Assembly (NCBI GenBank): GCA_004026145.2
Contig: CP034991.1
Location: forward strand, 7,103,294-7,167,293
Source: Takifugu bimaculatus
Taxonomy: Eukaryota; Chordata; Actinopteri; Tetraodontiformes; Tetraodontidae
Reading direction: 5' to 3'
Length of the DNA: 64,000 nucleotides
Below are positions 39,695-52,612 of the stretch, in pieces. The notes under the pieces were generated by a model that was given only the letters and a program-made list of their open reading frames with translations, ran no database searches and was not told where the DNA came from. The translations under genes and the position numbers were made by a program. Numbering within the stretch: position 1 is the first letter of the stretch; each line of letters starts with the position of its first letter.

Positions 39695-42600
39695 TTCTTC
39701 AAAGTAATGGTGTCACCTGTATTCAACAGTGAAGGAAGGAACATCTTCAAAAAGCTCGACTCTCTACAAAACGTGTAGTTTTAACAGTAGTTTACAATAG
39801 TTCCGGAGCATTAATAACATATTAAAACTATATACAAATATAAAATAAATAAATATATACAAAAGACATGCCAGTTATTAAGGAGATTAAATGCTCATGT
39901 TTGCCTATTTATTATTAAGGGATACGCAATCTTTGCCACTATGGCCCAAAATAACTAAGAGGTTATTAAATAAAAGACAAACACATGAACAACATGTGAT
40001 CTAAATTACTCATCAGCTGTTCCCACTTTGTGATGGTCACATACAGTAGCAGCGCTAAATGTAAATGTAATAAAAAAATTAAAAAATCGAGTCTCGTTTG
40101 CACACTAATGAACTTATTAAGTATCTTTGTGTTTTACCCAACACACATCTTACAGCACACGTGCTCTCAGAATATTGTCTTTCATCAATGTGTCCTGATT
40201 AAAAGTCCTCAACCTGATCCACCAAATTAATAAGCGATAAAACGACACTGCGAATAAATGTTCAAAAGATGCTTTAATGACCAACGCGGTTCTCATGCCG
40301 GGTGCAAATCCGAGGGGAAACATTAAAGTGGTGTATATGTTACACAGATGTCTTTCCAATTAACTAATTAGGGAAGATGGGAAACGATAATGATGCGTGT
40401 CTGTGTGTGTTTTAAACACCCGGGTCTCTTCATCCCTTCCTCTAATGTCGGGCTGCCACGTTCAACTTGCACGGCTGATCAGGATCAAACGGCAACTGAT
40501 GTGCAAATGAGGACACGATTGCGCTTAAGTGAGAGCGAGAGAGGCCTCGCCGCTGCCGCTGCGCTAGCAACCCGCTAACTGATGGATTTGGGTGGAATTT
40601 TAAAGAGGAAACTGAAAGCCGCCATTTGGCTGCGTCTTCAGAGAGCTTCCTGTTCCCGCTCAGACTAGCGCGACTGCAGCAATTCATGCAGATTAATTGG
40701 GGAAACTGGACTAACGAACAGGACAGACCAGTAAAATCTGCCTCTTTCTGCCTCCCAATCACACCGAAGTTTGAATCCAAACCCGAACAAGCTGGATGAC
40801 CGTGACCGAGAGAGGAAGGAAGCAGGGTTTCTTTGAGGTTCCCCCAGACGTGCCCCCTCCCTCGTGTTTTCGATGCAGACGTGCAGGCGAGACTTGTGTT
40901 CTGATTCCCTTGCACGCAGCTTAGCTGCGAGGTTTCCTCACGGCTCTTCAGAGTGTGTTTAGTCCTTCTGTGGTGAGCCGAAGACAGAAACTACAGAGCA
41001 AATCAGCCTTTGATGAACGTGAGTGAGCTCAAATACAGACGCTCAGCACACTCGGTCCTGTCCTCTGCTAATGACAACAGGTCCTACGTGTGCAAACAGC
41101 TGAAGACAGCACATCTGGATGTCTTAATGATGTCCAAGAACCATTCCTGGTTTCTTCTACTGACGTTTCTTCTGACGAAAGCTCATTAAAAACAGCAATG
41201 AATGATGCATTCGATGTCGATCACACTTTTTTTTTATTCCCGTTTACATAACAGTTTTTTACAAGAGATAATCAGTAAGAAGTATCAGCAAAGTTCAAAG
41301 GTCTCAAAGGTTTTCTCAGGAATAAATAAGAACACAAACTGGACACTATCCACCACAGAAAAGTCTGACCGCTTACAAACATTGATTTTATCCATCTAAC
41401 CATTAAAGTTGAGGTCCACAACGTGGCGCCGCTCCGTCTGACAGTGACCTTTCAAACCCAGATAAAACCGTGTCACATCTGGCGTAATCGCCCGAAATTT
41501 CCTCCTAAATGATCAAGACAAACTAGTTGCAGAATCAGCAAAACTGGTTCCACGTTCCTCTGCCTCCCATTAGCATTTATATAGCACATATCCACCACAG
41601 CCGCCTGCCTGACTGCGCTGTCCTTTCATACGTGATGTATGTGGAGCCGCGAGAGTGCGTATTTAGTCAATATATTATGCATGTCCTAGAGTGCCGAGGA
41701 ACAACACAGTCAGACTGTATTAGACACACCGGAGGTTGTAGAGAGAGGCTGGGAATACTGGGAAGCAGAGACTGGATCAGCAGAACTGACTCATCTGAAA
41801 CGCTTACAGCCTGTTTTTGTTTATTCGGGCCTTTTCAGAAAACTATATGAAATAAATCTGCACTGAGATCTGTCTGCTTACGGGGGTGGGATGCAAATGT
41901 GGCCTGGAAGTGGGTCGGAAAACCTACAGAGATTTCCAGTGAGGATGACTTGAACCCGTGTAGCCGATCAAACAGATTGCACCCACATTTAGCACAAGAC
42001 AGCAACAGCTGTAGAGTAATCCACCGAACAATGGGACTGGATTATTTAAGTGAGACAAGAATCAGATTCTATGGTAGCTGAGAGGGTCCAAGTCCGTTTT
42101 TTTTAAAATCCCATTTAATGCTATTGTGCTAGAAAGGTGGAAATACTAGCATGGAATCCTCAGAGATGCTAATTATCTGGTTCTATCCAGCAGATGAAAT
42201 AAATGAATGAAAAACAGACTTTGATGTACCGGGGTAACTAAATGGTAAGTTGAAATCTTCAGACAGAATTAACTACACGGTGGAGCATCACAAGCCTTTT
42301 TCCAGACCATAATTCCGGGTGCTGGCTGCCGCCGTTCAGGCTGGCGCTCCCGCAGGAAGCATCAGGAACAGATAACGCCAGGACTTTACACAAATACAGA
42401 TTTAGAACTTCTGGAAGCTGTCAAAAAAACCAAGTTCCTCCTCACTACAAATCCTTTGGAGCCTCAGGAGGACGGAAATAAATCTGAGCAGCGCTCCCTC
42501 TCTCACCCCTCCAGGCTTGGTACATGTCTGAAAACGGAGTGAGTGCCTCACCAGCCTACAGGTGCCGAGATGAGGTATTAGTTCCCTAACCAAAGCTGAT

Positions 42601-44060
42601 CCTCGTGCACAGACTTGAAATCCGCCCAGCCCCCCCGACACTCTACCACCCCTCAGCTCTGTCTTGTTCATCTCCTTCCCTCCTCTCATACCTAATCCAT
42701 CCGTAGCCTGACGATGTGTCTCCTTCACAGCTCGCTGTGGAATCGTTCCCCCTTAAACCTGTTGGTTTGCCTCGGAATGGGATGTTTGGACATCTTACCT
42801 CAATGAATGACCGTGAGAATGTTTATTCATAAATGTGGATCTATGGAGACGCTTTTGTTCACTACACTGACATTAGCAAGGCGGCAGATTTTGTTTGTTT
42901 CTCCGGTAACTTCAGTAAATTTCATCTCGTAATGCTGATAAGGACCTTTCCGCAGCAGTTTGTACGTGTCTACGCAGCGAGTCTGGAAATCTATTTAGCA
43001 ATTTAAATGGGATCAGAGGGGCTTAGAGAGGGTAGTTCGCCAAAACACTTTGTGCAGCCAAACTGATAACTCTAAAGGCCTGAAATCCTGTGTGTAAGCG
43101 ATAACACATTCTCTTTTCCCCGCCAACGGTGCTGAGATACAGTATGAGGAGTGTAAGGCATAGGTATGGGGGGGGGGGGTTGAATCCCAATTACCTGCAA
43201 TGCTTGAAATGAATGCTTCTCCCTTTTAAAGCTGGGAAGGCAAATGCGTGACGGTTTGATGATAAATCAGTGAAACAGTGTTTGGTGTTCAAGGCGCCTT
43301 CCTGTTTGAAAATGCTGCTAGTCTCCAGAGAGCGGCAGATATATATTCCTTTGGTCCTTTAAGTAAACCCTGATATAGGTTTAAGTGTGATAGCAGGGTC
43401 TATTTTCCGTTCTTAATCGAAATCACCCGTGGGATGTGTTTTTGTCTCCTTTGACGCGAGCAATAAATTGCACAAAATGATACATATTATATTCATACGT
43501 GACAACTGATATTTGCTTTCATGGTTTAGGCCTTACAGGGTAAATAACTGAGCATGTGTGAATATGCTAAATTGGCATCTGTGTTGCTGACCCGTGGTCA
43601 TGTGCCTGATGTTGGGATGATGCAGTCTGTGTTTTTCCTGTTGATCCCGGACGGGCAGGGCTGACCACACCCAGCCCCCCCCCCAGCCTCGGCCGCCCCC
43701 TGGTCCAGCCTCCTTCAGCTCCAGTCTGTTTCAACCACAGCCTCCAGCCATTGTTGTGCTTTTGCGTTAGTTTTGCTAAGAAACTCCTTAAACCTCCCAA
43801 CGTGTCCGTGTGTGTATTCTGGGTCCGGTTTTTGGTGTTCCCACAAATATGCTGCAGCTCCTGCGCATGGTGGACATTTTTAGCCATGCACCAATGTGTC
43901 GGTGTGCTGCTCAATAATGCAAACAACAGATATATCTACATATCTAATGACAATTTCCCCCCTTTTATTGAAAGTGAATATGAAATTGGCGTTTCGGGTG
44001 CCGTGCTACCTGACAACCCAACCCAACCGTCCTCACCCTGCTCACCTACCTCACCCTCAC

Positions 44061-44121
44061 TCAAGATTCAAGATTCAAGAGTACTTTATTGATCCCTTTA
44101 GGGGGTGTCCACCAGGGAAAT
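44061..44121 (-). mobile_element. LINE 3' end with short tail repeats
   Basis: On the minus strand the order is aatttccctgg, gggatcaataaagtactctt, gaatcttgaatcttga. The block ATCAATAAAGTA with flanking TTGAATC repeats is the usual 3' terminus of fish non-LTR elements, where the 7-8 bp tail units arise at target-primed reverse transcription. Only the terminal ~60 bp survive, consistent with the usual 5' truncation. Confidence 0.6.
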
Positions 44122-44358
44122 TAGCATCTCCAGAGATCTACAAGCATCTACAAATCTCATTCAAAGGTGTGTGTTTTTTCAGAGACTATAATTTGTGCGA
44201 GCACTTAACACACATGTGAGGTGCGTTGTGGTGTAGGGTTGGATGGAGAAAGGAGTACGCATCCCAGAAAGTCTCCCTTCTCTTTAACAGCTGAATGTTG
44301 GCAGACTAACTGCCTCCTTATGCTTTCCACTTTGTCCTTTTCACCCCCCCCCCGCCCC

Positions 44359-44405
44359 CACACACACACACACACACACAGACACACACACACACACACA
44401 CACAC
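44359..44405 (+). repeat. CA microsatellite
   Basis: About 23 CA units with one GA interruption, preceded by a C-rich run. Confidence 0.95.
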
Positions 44406-44746
44406 TCTCACTTAGTGCACTGTTAGCATCAGCGAGCGTCATCCCGTTCCCAAGTACTCAATCATTCCCAGTCTTCATTCGAATTATGCAACACATTCCG
44501 TTTCTGTTGTTGTCTCTGAGCTTCTCAATCAACATGTGTCCTGAGGTGTGTTCCATAATTTATTCACATTTGGCTTGAAGCTGTTGGTGATGCCACAAAA
44601 AAGCAATACTCACACAGAGAACTGGGGAAGGGATTATAAAAAAGAGAAAGAAATTATTTACAATCTGCTGCAATGTTCCCAGAGATCGTGTTGGTAATAG
44701 ACCCGGGCCGTCTCTGAGAGCAGCGGGTTCACAGAACCACACCAGC

Positions 44747-45107
44747 AGGAGGAGAGGAGAGGAGAGGAGAGGAGAGGAGAGGAGAGGAGAGGAGAGGAGA
44801 GGGGAGGGGAGGGAGGGAGGGAGTAGAGAGAGGAGAGGAGAGAGTGAGCGAGAGGAGGGGATGGGGAGTTGAGGGAGGGGGGAGGGGAGGGAGGGGAGAG
44901 TGTCTTCCGTCTTCTGACTATTAGGGGTTTTGGGTTCTTTTTACTGGAGTTGTGGGGACTGGTCTGGGTGGGGCAGGGGAGGTTTCGGGGATTAGGGTGG
45001 AGTGGAGGGGGAGAGGAGGGGAGGGGAGGGGAGGGGAGGGGGGAGGGGAGGGGAGGGGAGGGGAGGCGAGGGGAGTGGAGGGGAGGGGAGAGGGGAGGAG
45101 AGGAGAG
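44747..45107 (+). repeat. Homopurine GGAGA / GGGGA tract in two blocks
   Basis: Block one (44747-44902) is GAGAG pentamers passing into GGGA units. Block two (about 45003-45107) is GGGGA pentamers. They are separated by about 100 bases of ordinary G/T-rich sequence. The polarity is opposite to the homopyrimidine tract at 21.7-22.15 kb. Confidence 0.93.
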
Positions 45108-47953
45108 AATTGCTTAAATTAAATATAAACATCCTTCCTTTAACTCCTTCTCTACTAAACCTCTAAATTAGCATCAGCCTTATAATTTTCCCTAATGTAA
45201 ATGTCATCACCTCACACTGAAAATCCATTTGCAGATATAACCGGTGCTCTGAAAAAATTATCTTCATCAGAGGAAAATAAAGCCGAGCCTGTCCTCCACC
45301 CTGTCCTCATGACACTGATTGTGGATTAATCTGCATTTCATTTCCAGCCAGTAGTGGAAGAAAATCCACCTCAAACGTGCAGAAGTTCCAGCAGATAACT
45401 GGGCTTAATTGAATAAAAGTACAAAAAAGGGCAGGTAAGTGATGGATACTGAAATGGGACTGGCACATGAAGCCAGGCATAAGTGCGCACAGTTTATGTA
45501 TTTATCTCCACCCAGACAGGGTGTGAGCTGACTGACAGCACGCTTAGTCAGGTGGAAGGATATTCACGCATGAAAAGTAGGGTGGGGGAGGCAGGCAGAA
45601 ACGGAGTGATAGAAAAGGAATGATGGGATGAATAATTGATGATATAAACTTCTTCAAAACAGCAATCAAAAGTCAGGGAATTGAGAAATAGAGAGCACTT
45701 CCACACAGCTGAAACAAGATTCCAGCTATTCTCACATTAATTCGGACTGATATACTTCATATGAACCCGTCTTTTTATTTTTTTTTACTCCGTATGACTC
45801 AACAGCCATGCAATGCAATTCTGCTAAATGAATAATTCATATATTTTACAAACACTAAAGAAAGAAACAAAGGAGCAGATAAAAAGTTTGCGGGTGAGAT
45901 GAAAAAAAGCAGATTTTTCTCCACATAAATGCTGTAAAGCAGCGGTTCTTGTAAACGTCTATTTGCTGTGCAAAACCTCAAGGTTACAGTGGACACGGAG
46001 GGAAGTAATTAAGATAAAGTTAATGGAATGCTGTTATAGTTGAGTAAGCCGGGCTTTAATGACAAGACCAGGCCTTACTTTGACTCCAAATGTTCAAAAA
46101 GAATCCAAACAACAACCGTTTCTTTTTCAGGGCCAGAACCAAATGGAGGAGCGGCGCTGTCGGGCAGCTTGAGCGAGCTCAGCAGACCCGCTCAGAGGCA
46201 CGGATTAACCCCAGGGGTCCGTTTTGTTTACACTTCAGAAAACAGGCAAATATTTAATCAAAGGCTTATTAGTAGGGGAGCAGAACACCAGATTTGGACG
46301 CTTTAGAGTGTTTGGACATCTGATTCTATCTGAAGACAGTTTGACATTTATTAAAAGAACCTTCTCAATCTCTGATTAGCCTCGGCAATTCTGGCCTTGG
46401 ACTGCAGAGGTGAGGAGCTGAGCTGTTGGAGGCGTTTTGTGTGTGAAGAGAAGCATAATGGGCTGAGGGTGCTCTACGTGTGGCATAATGTGACGTCTCC
46501 GTGGGTATTTTGGACACGTGGGCACAACAACGGTGCTCAGAGGGAGCTAATGAGAAAAGAGTGTTGTTTCTGTTGTAAGATAATTACCAGTTACTCATTC
46601 TGTTGTATCTGAGTGTGTGTGTGTGTGAGTGTGTGTGTGTGAGTGTGTGTGTGTGTGTGTGTGAAAAATCCACTTGTTTGCAGTGAATTTTCCCAGGATT
46701 AACTGAATTAAAATGCGCTGGTGTTTGACAGGTTAATCAGCTCGACATAAACAGTGCAAGTAACCCCTGACTTACTAACAACACAGCCTTAGTATGACAC
46801 AAAGAATGGTAATTTAAAAGCTTGGACGTTTTTCAGCGTCTACTGTATTTGCATGATCCTGTTAAATCAAGCATTTTGTACACTCACACACACAAACAGA
46901 GACACACAGACATGGAATTGGGTGCAAAATATGTGTTTTTCATCTTTTTATCCTACCAATACCAATGAATACAAATGTTAGATCCTCAGCAAATAAGGTA
47001 AATATTCCCGGGGGTCCGTAATCCCTGTACCCCTCTAAATCCCCTCCAAATCCCACCTTCAATTGTCTCACAGTGGTTTGATTCACTGCTAAAGTGGTGC
47101 TGCTCTGTGCACGAGGCAGAAAATTTGGGGGTTCTCCTTGTTTGCGCAGGTTTGTAAAGCACAGTTCACACATGAGGATTTTCTCAATCTTAAGAGATTT
47201 TTTATGCGTTAGAAGACATATGAAGGTAAATAATCAGACCCTGAGCAGTTCTGATGCTGCTGTGGGTGGTGCGCTACCATAATCTCAACACAGCCCACCA
47301 CACACCAAGATTCTGAGATTCTGTCTCACCGTCGATCCAGAATCCCGTCCTCCGAGCCAGGAATCTGCTGTGATCACACGCGATCACACAAAAATAAAGA
47401 AGAAACATAACAACAATTGGAAAACGCAACATGGAAGAGGATGTTGAACAGAGGCAGCGACGGTGGCCTATATTTAAGAGAATAATCCCGAATTTAAACC
47501 TTTCACGAGGCTTCTTCAGGTCAGCCATGCTTCCTTTATGTGCTCCCGCTTCCTAGTTGCTCAGTCACCTGCTTCCTGGTCGGCCACATTCTGGTCTGTC
47601 ATGATTCATAGAGTTGTGACTCGGGAGTCGTCGACTTTCCCTACACACAAAGATTTTTGGTCAGACTGGACCAGTTTAATATTTACAATTGTTGACCCCG
47701 AATGTTTTCAGAACTCAAGACCTCAAGTTAATCTTATAGGATAATTTAATAAGACATAAGATAAGGAAGGGTGAAAAAACAGCCCCAAAACAGCCCATAT
47801 ATCTACCAGCCTAAGGGTACAAAGCCTACATTTTATGGATTTTATAAACAGTAAGGACTGGGTTTAAAAAAAAAAAATCAACTGTCCATTATAAATAGAA
47901 GAAGAGACTTGTCAACATGAGACGGTCGATCAAAATAACAACAAACAAGATGA
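45108..47953. other. Non-coding stretch, transition to repeat-fossil region
   Basis: No gene recognised. After the GT tract at 46612 the sequence becomes visibly lower in simple repeats. Confidence 0.55.
46612..46663 (+). repeat. GT microsatellite with GAGT interruptions
   Basis: About 26 dinucleotide units with two gagt breaks. It is the last sizeable microsatellite in the window. Confidence 0.95.
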
Positions 47954-48190
47954 CAGGAGCAGATAATCAACTCGCCGTCAGGTCTGAAGGCTGATGTAAG
48001 GCCTTATCTTGGATTCAAACAGAATGAGGAGACAAAGACGCTGGATAAACCCAAATCCAATTGCAAGATTTGCAATGCCAAGGTAAAACACCACGGAAAT
48101 ACAAGCGATCCCTGTGATCATTTCACCCGACATCACCTGAAACGTGATGAATTAACTGGCTTTCCCAAACAGGACAGACTGAACAATTGA
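47954..48190 (+). pseudogene. hAT-transposase/ZBED-type BED zinc-finger fragment
   Basis: The frame opens after a TGA at 47951 and ends at TGA 48188-48190 (78 codons). It reads GLKADVRPYLGFK, then a linker, then CKICNAKVKHHGNTSDPCDHF and TRHHLKRDEL. The aromatic YLGF-like motif, a Cys-x2-Cys pair (48062-48073), the GNTS motif and the paired histidines are the signature of BED fingers found at the N-terminus of hAT transposases and of ZBED genes domesticated from them. No start codon, hAT catalytic domain or dimerisation domain follows in frame. I therefore read it as a decayed transposon remnant; a lone exon of a ZBED-like gene is a weaker alternative. Confidence 0.72.
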
Positions 48191-50402
48191 TCATCTGGAA
48201 AGTACATAAACGGAGGTTGGAAAAGCTAAACCTAAAATTGAACTGCCAGAAAATTGTTAGATGCAGTCAAATTACACACAAGCCGTGACGATATAGCACC
48301 GATATCATGCTAGCAGCCGAACGTCTGCCACCTTGGACTAAATGACGGCAATAAAAAGCAACCCAACAAATGAGACGTAAGAATTTGGAGGCTATCAAAT
48401 ATAGATTGCATCATGATTCACCAAGCTCTCATGTGCAGTTCAGGTCCAGAGGTTTCCTGATAAATGTAAGATTTCTGCAAGCTTTGCTTTGTTTTGATCA
48501 TTTGGAAAATGGAACGAACAAAAAGAGAAGCTACGAGAAGGGAGTGGAAGAAGAGGACCGGGTGGAATTTGTGCAGTACAAGTCATTCAGCACAACTATT
48601 GGAAACGCTCAAATCAATAGGCTGAAAAAGCTCCTGAAGCTAAATGTAGGGGACACGCCAAAAAGTTCTGGAAATGTTGAAGTTTTAAGAAATTCGCTGT
48701 AGCCCAGCTGCACCTCTACTGTGACATATTCAACCACACAAATTACCCCAAAAATTCATTCTTAAAATGTTTATTTGAACCACAATACTTTAAGAAAAGC
48801 ACCTTTATTTACTTGACAGCTTCTGCTTTTTTCTTTACTTCTTTATTTTGATGGATCATCATCATCACCATCATCGTCATCATCACCATCACATCATCAG
48901 GCCATCATTAGGCCAGTGGTGACTCGGCACAAAGTTGGAATAATTTCAGTCTGCTGTGGTGACGGCATAAAAAGCTCATCCTGAAGTCCTTTACCATGTC
49001 TGGGAAATTCAACGCACAGAGAATAAATGCTGGACAGCAGCTTTAAGTTTGCATGTAAGATGTATTTTACTTCTCCCTGAGACTTAAATCATTTGATTTA
49101 CCTAAAAGCTATTCAGTCAGCCTTCCAATCAACAAATCAACTTTTGACCTCTGCAACTGCAGGTCATTGACTTATTGTGCTTTAGAATTTATACTTGACC
49201 AAGTATCTCAGCTCTTTCTTGAGGCTCTCTCACACTCACACTCTCCTCACACACGGACAGGAAAAACTAATCACGCACAACTGACACTAAGAGTAGCCCG
49301 GAGTTTCTTTATCCTCATGGGCAATATTTTGCTTAAAATCCCCCCACTTGCTGACAGATGTGAGCAGATAGCACCATGGGAAGATCCATAATTCCCTGCC
49401 TTTCACCAGTTGGGATTGAAAACCATGCGGCCATGCTTTAGAGATATAATTTAGAAGATGGAATCAGAATTTTTCCCCCAAACGTCATATTAATTGGATG
49501 GAATATTCATCCACCGTGAACCAAACTACCAAAACTAAAATTTTCCCTCTTGAAAGTCACCAGTGCTTCCTGTGGAGACTTCCACCGAGATCCTTGGTAA
49601 AAAATCAATGATTTATTTATATTGGCGTGCGCTCCACCTGGTAAAAGGTTTTGATGTTTTGGAGAATAAATCAGGTAGTGATGTTTCATATTTTGTGCTC
49701 AACAGAATGTCTGCACACTCATAAACACAGGAGAATACACACCAAGGAACGGGTGCCCCAGGCCTGGGTGTAACCAGCCAGCATCCTAGCGTGGTAGCGC
49801 GAGCCGGCTCTTGCCAGAGTGATTCATCTTTATAAAATATACACCTATTTTGACCTTGGTGTGGATAGACGGATAAGTCTGAGGAGGAATACTGAAAAGT
49901 TTGGGAGAAATATACAGCCACCCCTCTGCTCCGTGTATTCATAAATTTCTTACAGTGCAAGGAGAGGGGCATCAATTATTTACCCCCTCAGTCAAGGCCA
50001 AAGCAAGAGAGAGGAAGAGAGAGAGCAATGCTTAGTACTACAAGGGCTCAATTTGTACCACTGAGAAGGAATATTCAGTGAAGGGTCACCTCAGAGTTCA
50101 GTTTAAGGTATGAGAAAAGTAAAAGGGCATGTTGTGGTTACCACAAAAATGAAGTGTACTAACAAGCCGGAAAAGTGACGACCGCCACAGCTGCAGATGC
50201 CGTCTGAGTGTACCTCACCTCATCTCTTGCTGAGACAGAGTATTAGGGTGGAGTTATAGCTGTGTGCCTGATCGATATCGTAGGTACTGTGGTGCTCTGG
50301 ACCCTAGGCAAGACCCTATGCTGTGAAATGATCTGCACCACCCTGTGGCTATAGTTCCTCCTACATATTTCTGTTGGGTCTTTTTGAAATACATATCGAC
50401 CA
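48191..50402. other. Non-coding stretch downstream of the BED-finger fossil
   Basis: The 110-codon plus frame at 48370-48702 is Lys/Asn-rich and not in frame with the BED finger; I could not match it to the rest of a hAT transposase. No other structure recognised except the short CAT run. Confidence 0.45.
48854..48905 (+). repeat. Short CAT triplet repeat
   Basis: Imperfect CAT/CAC/CGT triplets over about 50 bases, similar in composition to the array at 12.2-13.1 kb but far shorter. Confidence 0.85.
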
Positions 50403-50771
50403 ATGAAATGCATAAATATGTCAAGTATGTTATCTTCCTCTACCCTTCCACATGGATTACTCCAAGGCTTTAGCCTTCAGGCCATTTCTCTGTATCCACT
50501 TGCACTGTGTACCATCATATATTGGATATTTTTGGTAAAAAGTGTTCAGTTCCTGATATTCTGTCCCACATACAGTCTTCTATTGTATTTTGAAGTTTGA
50601 TTGTTTACTTGTAAAGCTCCTTCCTACCTCCGTGAATTTCTCAAAATATTGCCAGTAAAATCTGCACATAAATCCTTTTTTGCAGTTCCTCGTTTGAGGC
50701 TAAAGCAAATAGGAGACGGAGCCTTCGCACTGGCTGCCCCAAGGCTTCCAAACAATGTATCCTTGCCGTGA
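50403..50771 (+). mobile_element. Decayed non-LTR retrotransposon (L2/CR1-like) reverse-transcriptase tail
   Basis: At 50601-50771 one frame reads KAPSYLREFL, then FFAVPRLRLKQIGDGAFALA and APRLPNNVSLP, then a stop. APSYL...RSA...VPR...GDRAF..AAP.LWN.LP is the hallmark C-terminus of L2/CR1-clade ORF2 proteins. Upstream (50403-50600, another frame) a segment LPHGLLQGFSLQAISLYPLA resembles the PQGSVLGPLLFSLYMLPLG block of the reverse transcriptase, with damage. The YADD catalytic box is not seen between them, so the copy carries internal deletions. It is inactive. Confidence 0.68.
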
Positions 50772-51264
50772 CGAAAAACCCATATAAACATTTTTTAAAA
50801 GCTTCATGTCCTCTTTTACTGCACGTCAGTGTGTTTGTGAGTCACAGCAACTATGATTCTGAACGTCCCATTGCTCTTTTCAGAGGACAAAAACCTGAGA
50901 TGGGTCAATTTAGTACCCTGTAGAAGAAATGTGGCATCAAATTTGGAGTGCTTGAAATTTGAAGTGAAATTCGTTGCTACAGAGACAGAAACAGATATCA
51001 GGGCAAAGGAAAAAAAAAACAGCTTCAGTTGTTGAGAAGCTCATGAAGGTGCAGCTCCTAATGTTCCAAGCATAACTGCAGTAGTGACCCAGATGAGCTG
51101 GCCATACCTGCTCTGCTGCAGCCTTAATATACACTTGGAAGTGACAAACACTGCTAAAAGTACCATTTTTTGTTTGCATGTTCTACTTACGCCTGCGAGG
51201 CCTTTCCCCAGGTCCTCTGGTCTCCGGCCACAGCCCACATTAGGTTGATTAGACACCAAGGTGA

Positions 51265-51350
51265 GACTGATGTGTGTATAGCGGTGGAGCAGCGGCCTGT
51301 CCAGACTCTATTCCTGCCTGATCTCAGGGATGGACCTCATCACACATCAT
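51265..51350 (-). repeat. Partial, inverted copy of the 52.3-kb repeat
   Basis: The segment cggcctgtccagactctatt followed by cctgcctgatctcagggatg gives, on the minus strand, the same block order as the start of the 52277-52612 repeat (summit of the sequence around cagctgggat...gtacaccctggacagg, from memory). It lies about 1 kb upstream of the longer copy in opposite orientation. Confidence 0.45.
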
Positions 51351-52276
51351 GACCTTGATTAGGAAGAAACAGCAGGAACTGGGCAGGTGGGATCCCAGTG
51401 CAGCAGCTGAAGTGTAATAAGGTTCCGTTTTTTGCTCAGACGTTGCACCGTAGGGAGCCTACAGGTCAAGACTGACAGCCTGCATCCGTCCGTCTAATAT
51501 ACAGATTAATGAAACGTTCAGAAACTGGTCGTGGTCATGGTTAAATTTAATGATATTCTGGATTCCAGGGGGACTTGAATCCTTGATCTTCCAAAAAGAG
51601 CCGAGGTGCTTTGATCATAAATGTTTTTTATCGTAACCTATTGTGTTACGTAACCTTGTATTTCTACTGCATATACGCTATATTACATGTGTCACAATGT
51701 GGAAAAAGGAGTGCTCCCTGGGAGCTTTGTTTCTATTCAGAAACACTCCTAATATCAGCTACTGGACAGCAAGTTAATAGTAAGATTTCCTTCTTGCTAT
51801 CGTTAATTCAACATATACTTTATTTAAAGGTAATGGTGCATCAGTGTACATATGTAAACCCATAATTAATTCTTGGTTTTGCCTTAATTACAGCATTCTT
51901 TCAAACATTCAAGAATCAAATTATAGCTGTGTGCACGGGTTGCTGACTTCCACATCTGCTTTGCCTTTCTATTATTTCCCAAGGTCTTCAGTCATGTCAT
52001 TTCCCGCCTGCTGTAAATATAAAAAGCTTTAAGAAGGGGTAATTAGATTTTATTCATGAGCAACATTTTTTTCCCCCTAATTCCACTTAACACAACTTAT
52101 CATATTTGACACAAGAATTTGTCTGGTGTGAAAGTTGTTCATTTAGAGGCTTAGACGGAATGTTGTCAATTAAGTGTTTACCGTAGTTAATTATGCACAT
52201 AATTACATTTCAAGTTACTTGCTGGGAATAGAAGATCAATGCTCAATGTTCTACCCACCTAAGAGTAAAAGCTCCG

Positions 52277-52612
52277 TTCACCCAATCCATCTCCTCCCAC
52301 TATATCCTTTAGCTGGATATCGAAGGGGCTCGGGCCTATCGCTGCTGTTTCTGGTGAGAGGTGCGGTGCACCCCAGACACGCCCCCAGCACTTTGCAGCA
52401 CAAGCATATATATAAGTGCAAACATCTACTTACCCTCAAGGTCCTTTTTAGGTTGTCTTTCACCAAATGTATGCCATGTGACTGTGGGAGGAAGCCTTGG
52501 AGACATAGGCAGAACATGCAAATTCCAGATGAAAGTGACTCTGGCCCCCATTTGATACGAGCTGAGAACCTTCCTGCTGTGAGACTGAGGAGACAGAGTT
52601 AACCGCTGCAAC
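52277..52612 (+). repeat. Common teleost interspersed repeat, near full-length degenerate copy
   Basis: Successive blocks match, in order, a very abundant fish repeat as I remember it: a (c)catccat lead-in, an aggggctcgggcctatc-type block, a gtgcaccccagacacgcccc block, gactgtgggaggaagcc (52478-52496), gcagaacatgcaaattcca, and finally accttcctgctgtgagac with gttaaccgctgcaac. About 335 bp long, with heavy divergence. It explains several chance reading frames in this interval. No family name is assigned. Confidence 0.7.

Larger units (their letters stand above)
38021..44060. other. Non-coding stretch, no supported gene
   Basis: Only short repeats are evident. 39820-39990 is strongly AT-rich. 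An 11-G run lies near 43169-43180. No frame resembles a protein I know. Confidence 0.55.

Noticed and set aside
48370..48702. 110-codon frame after the BED finger as the rest of a hAT transposase
   Set aside because: Different frame, no hAT dimerisation or catalytic motif seen.
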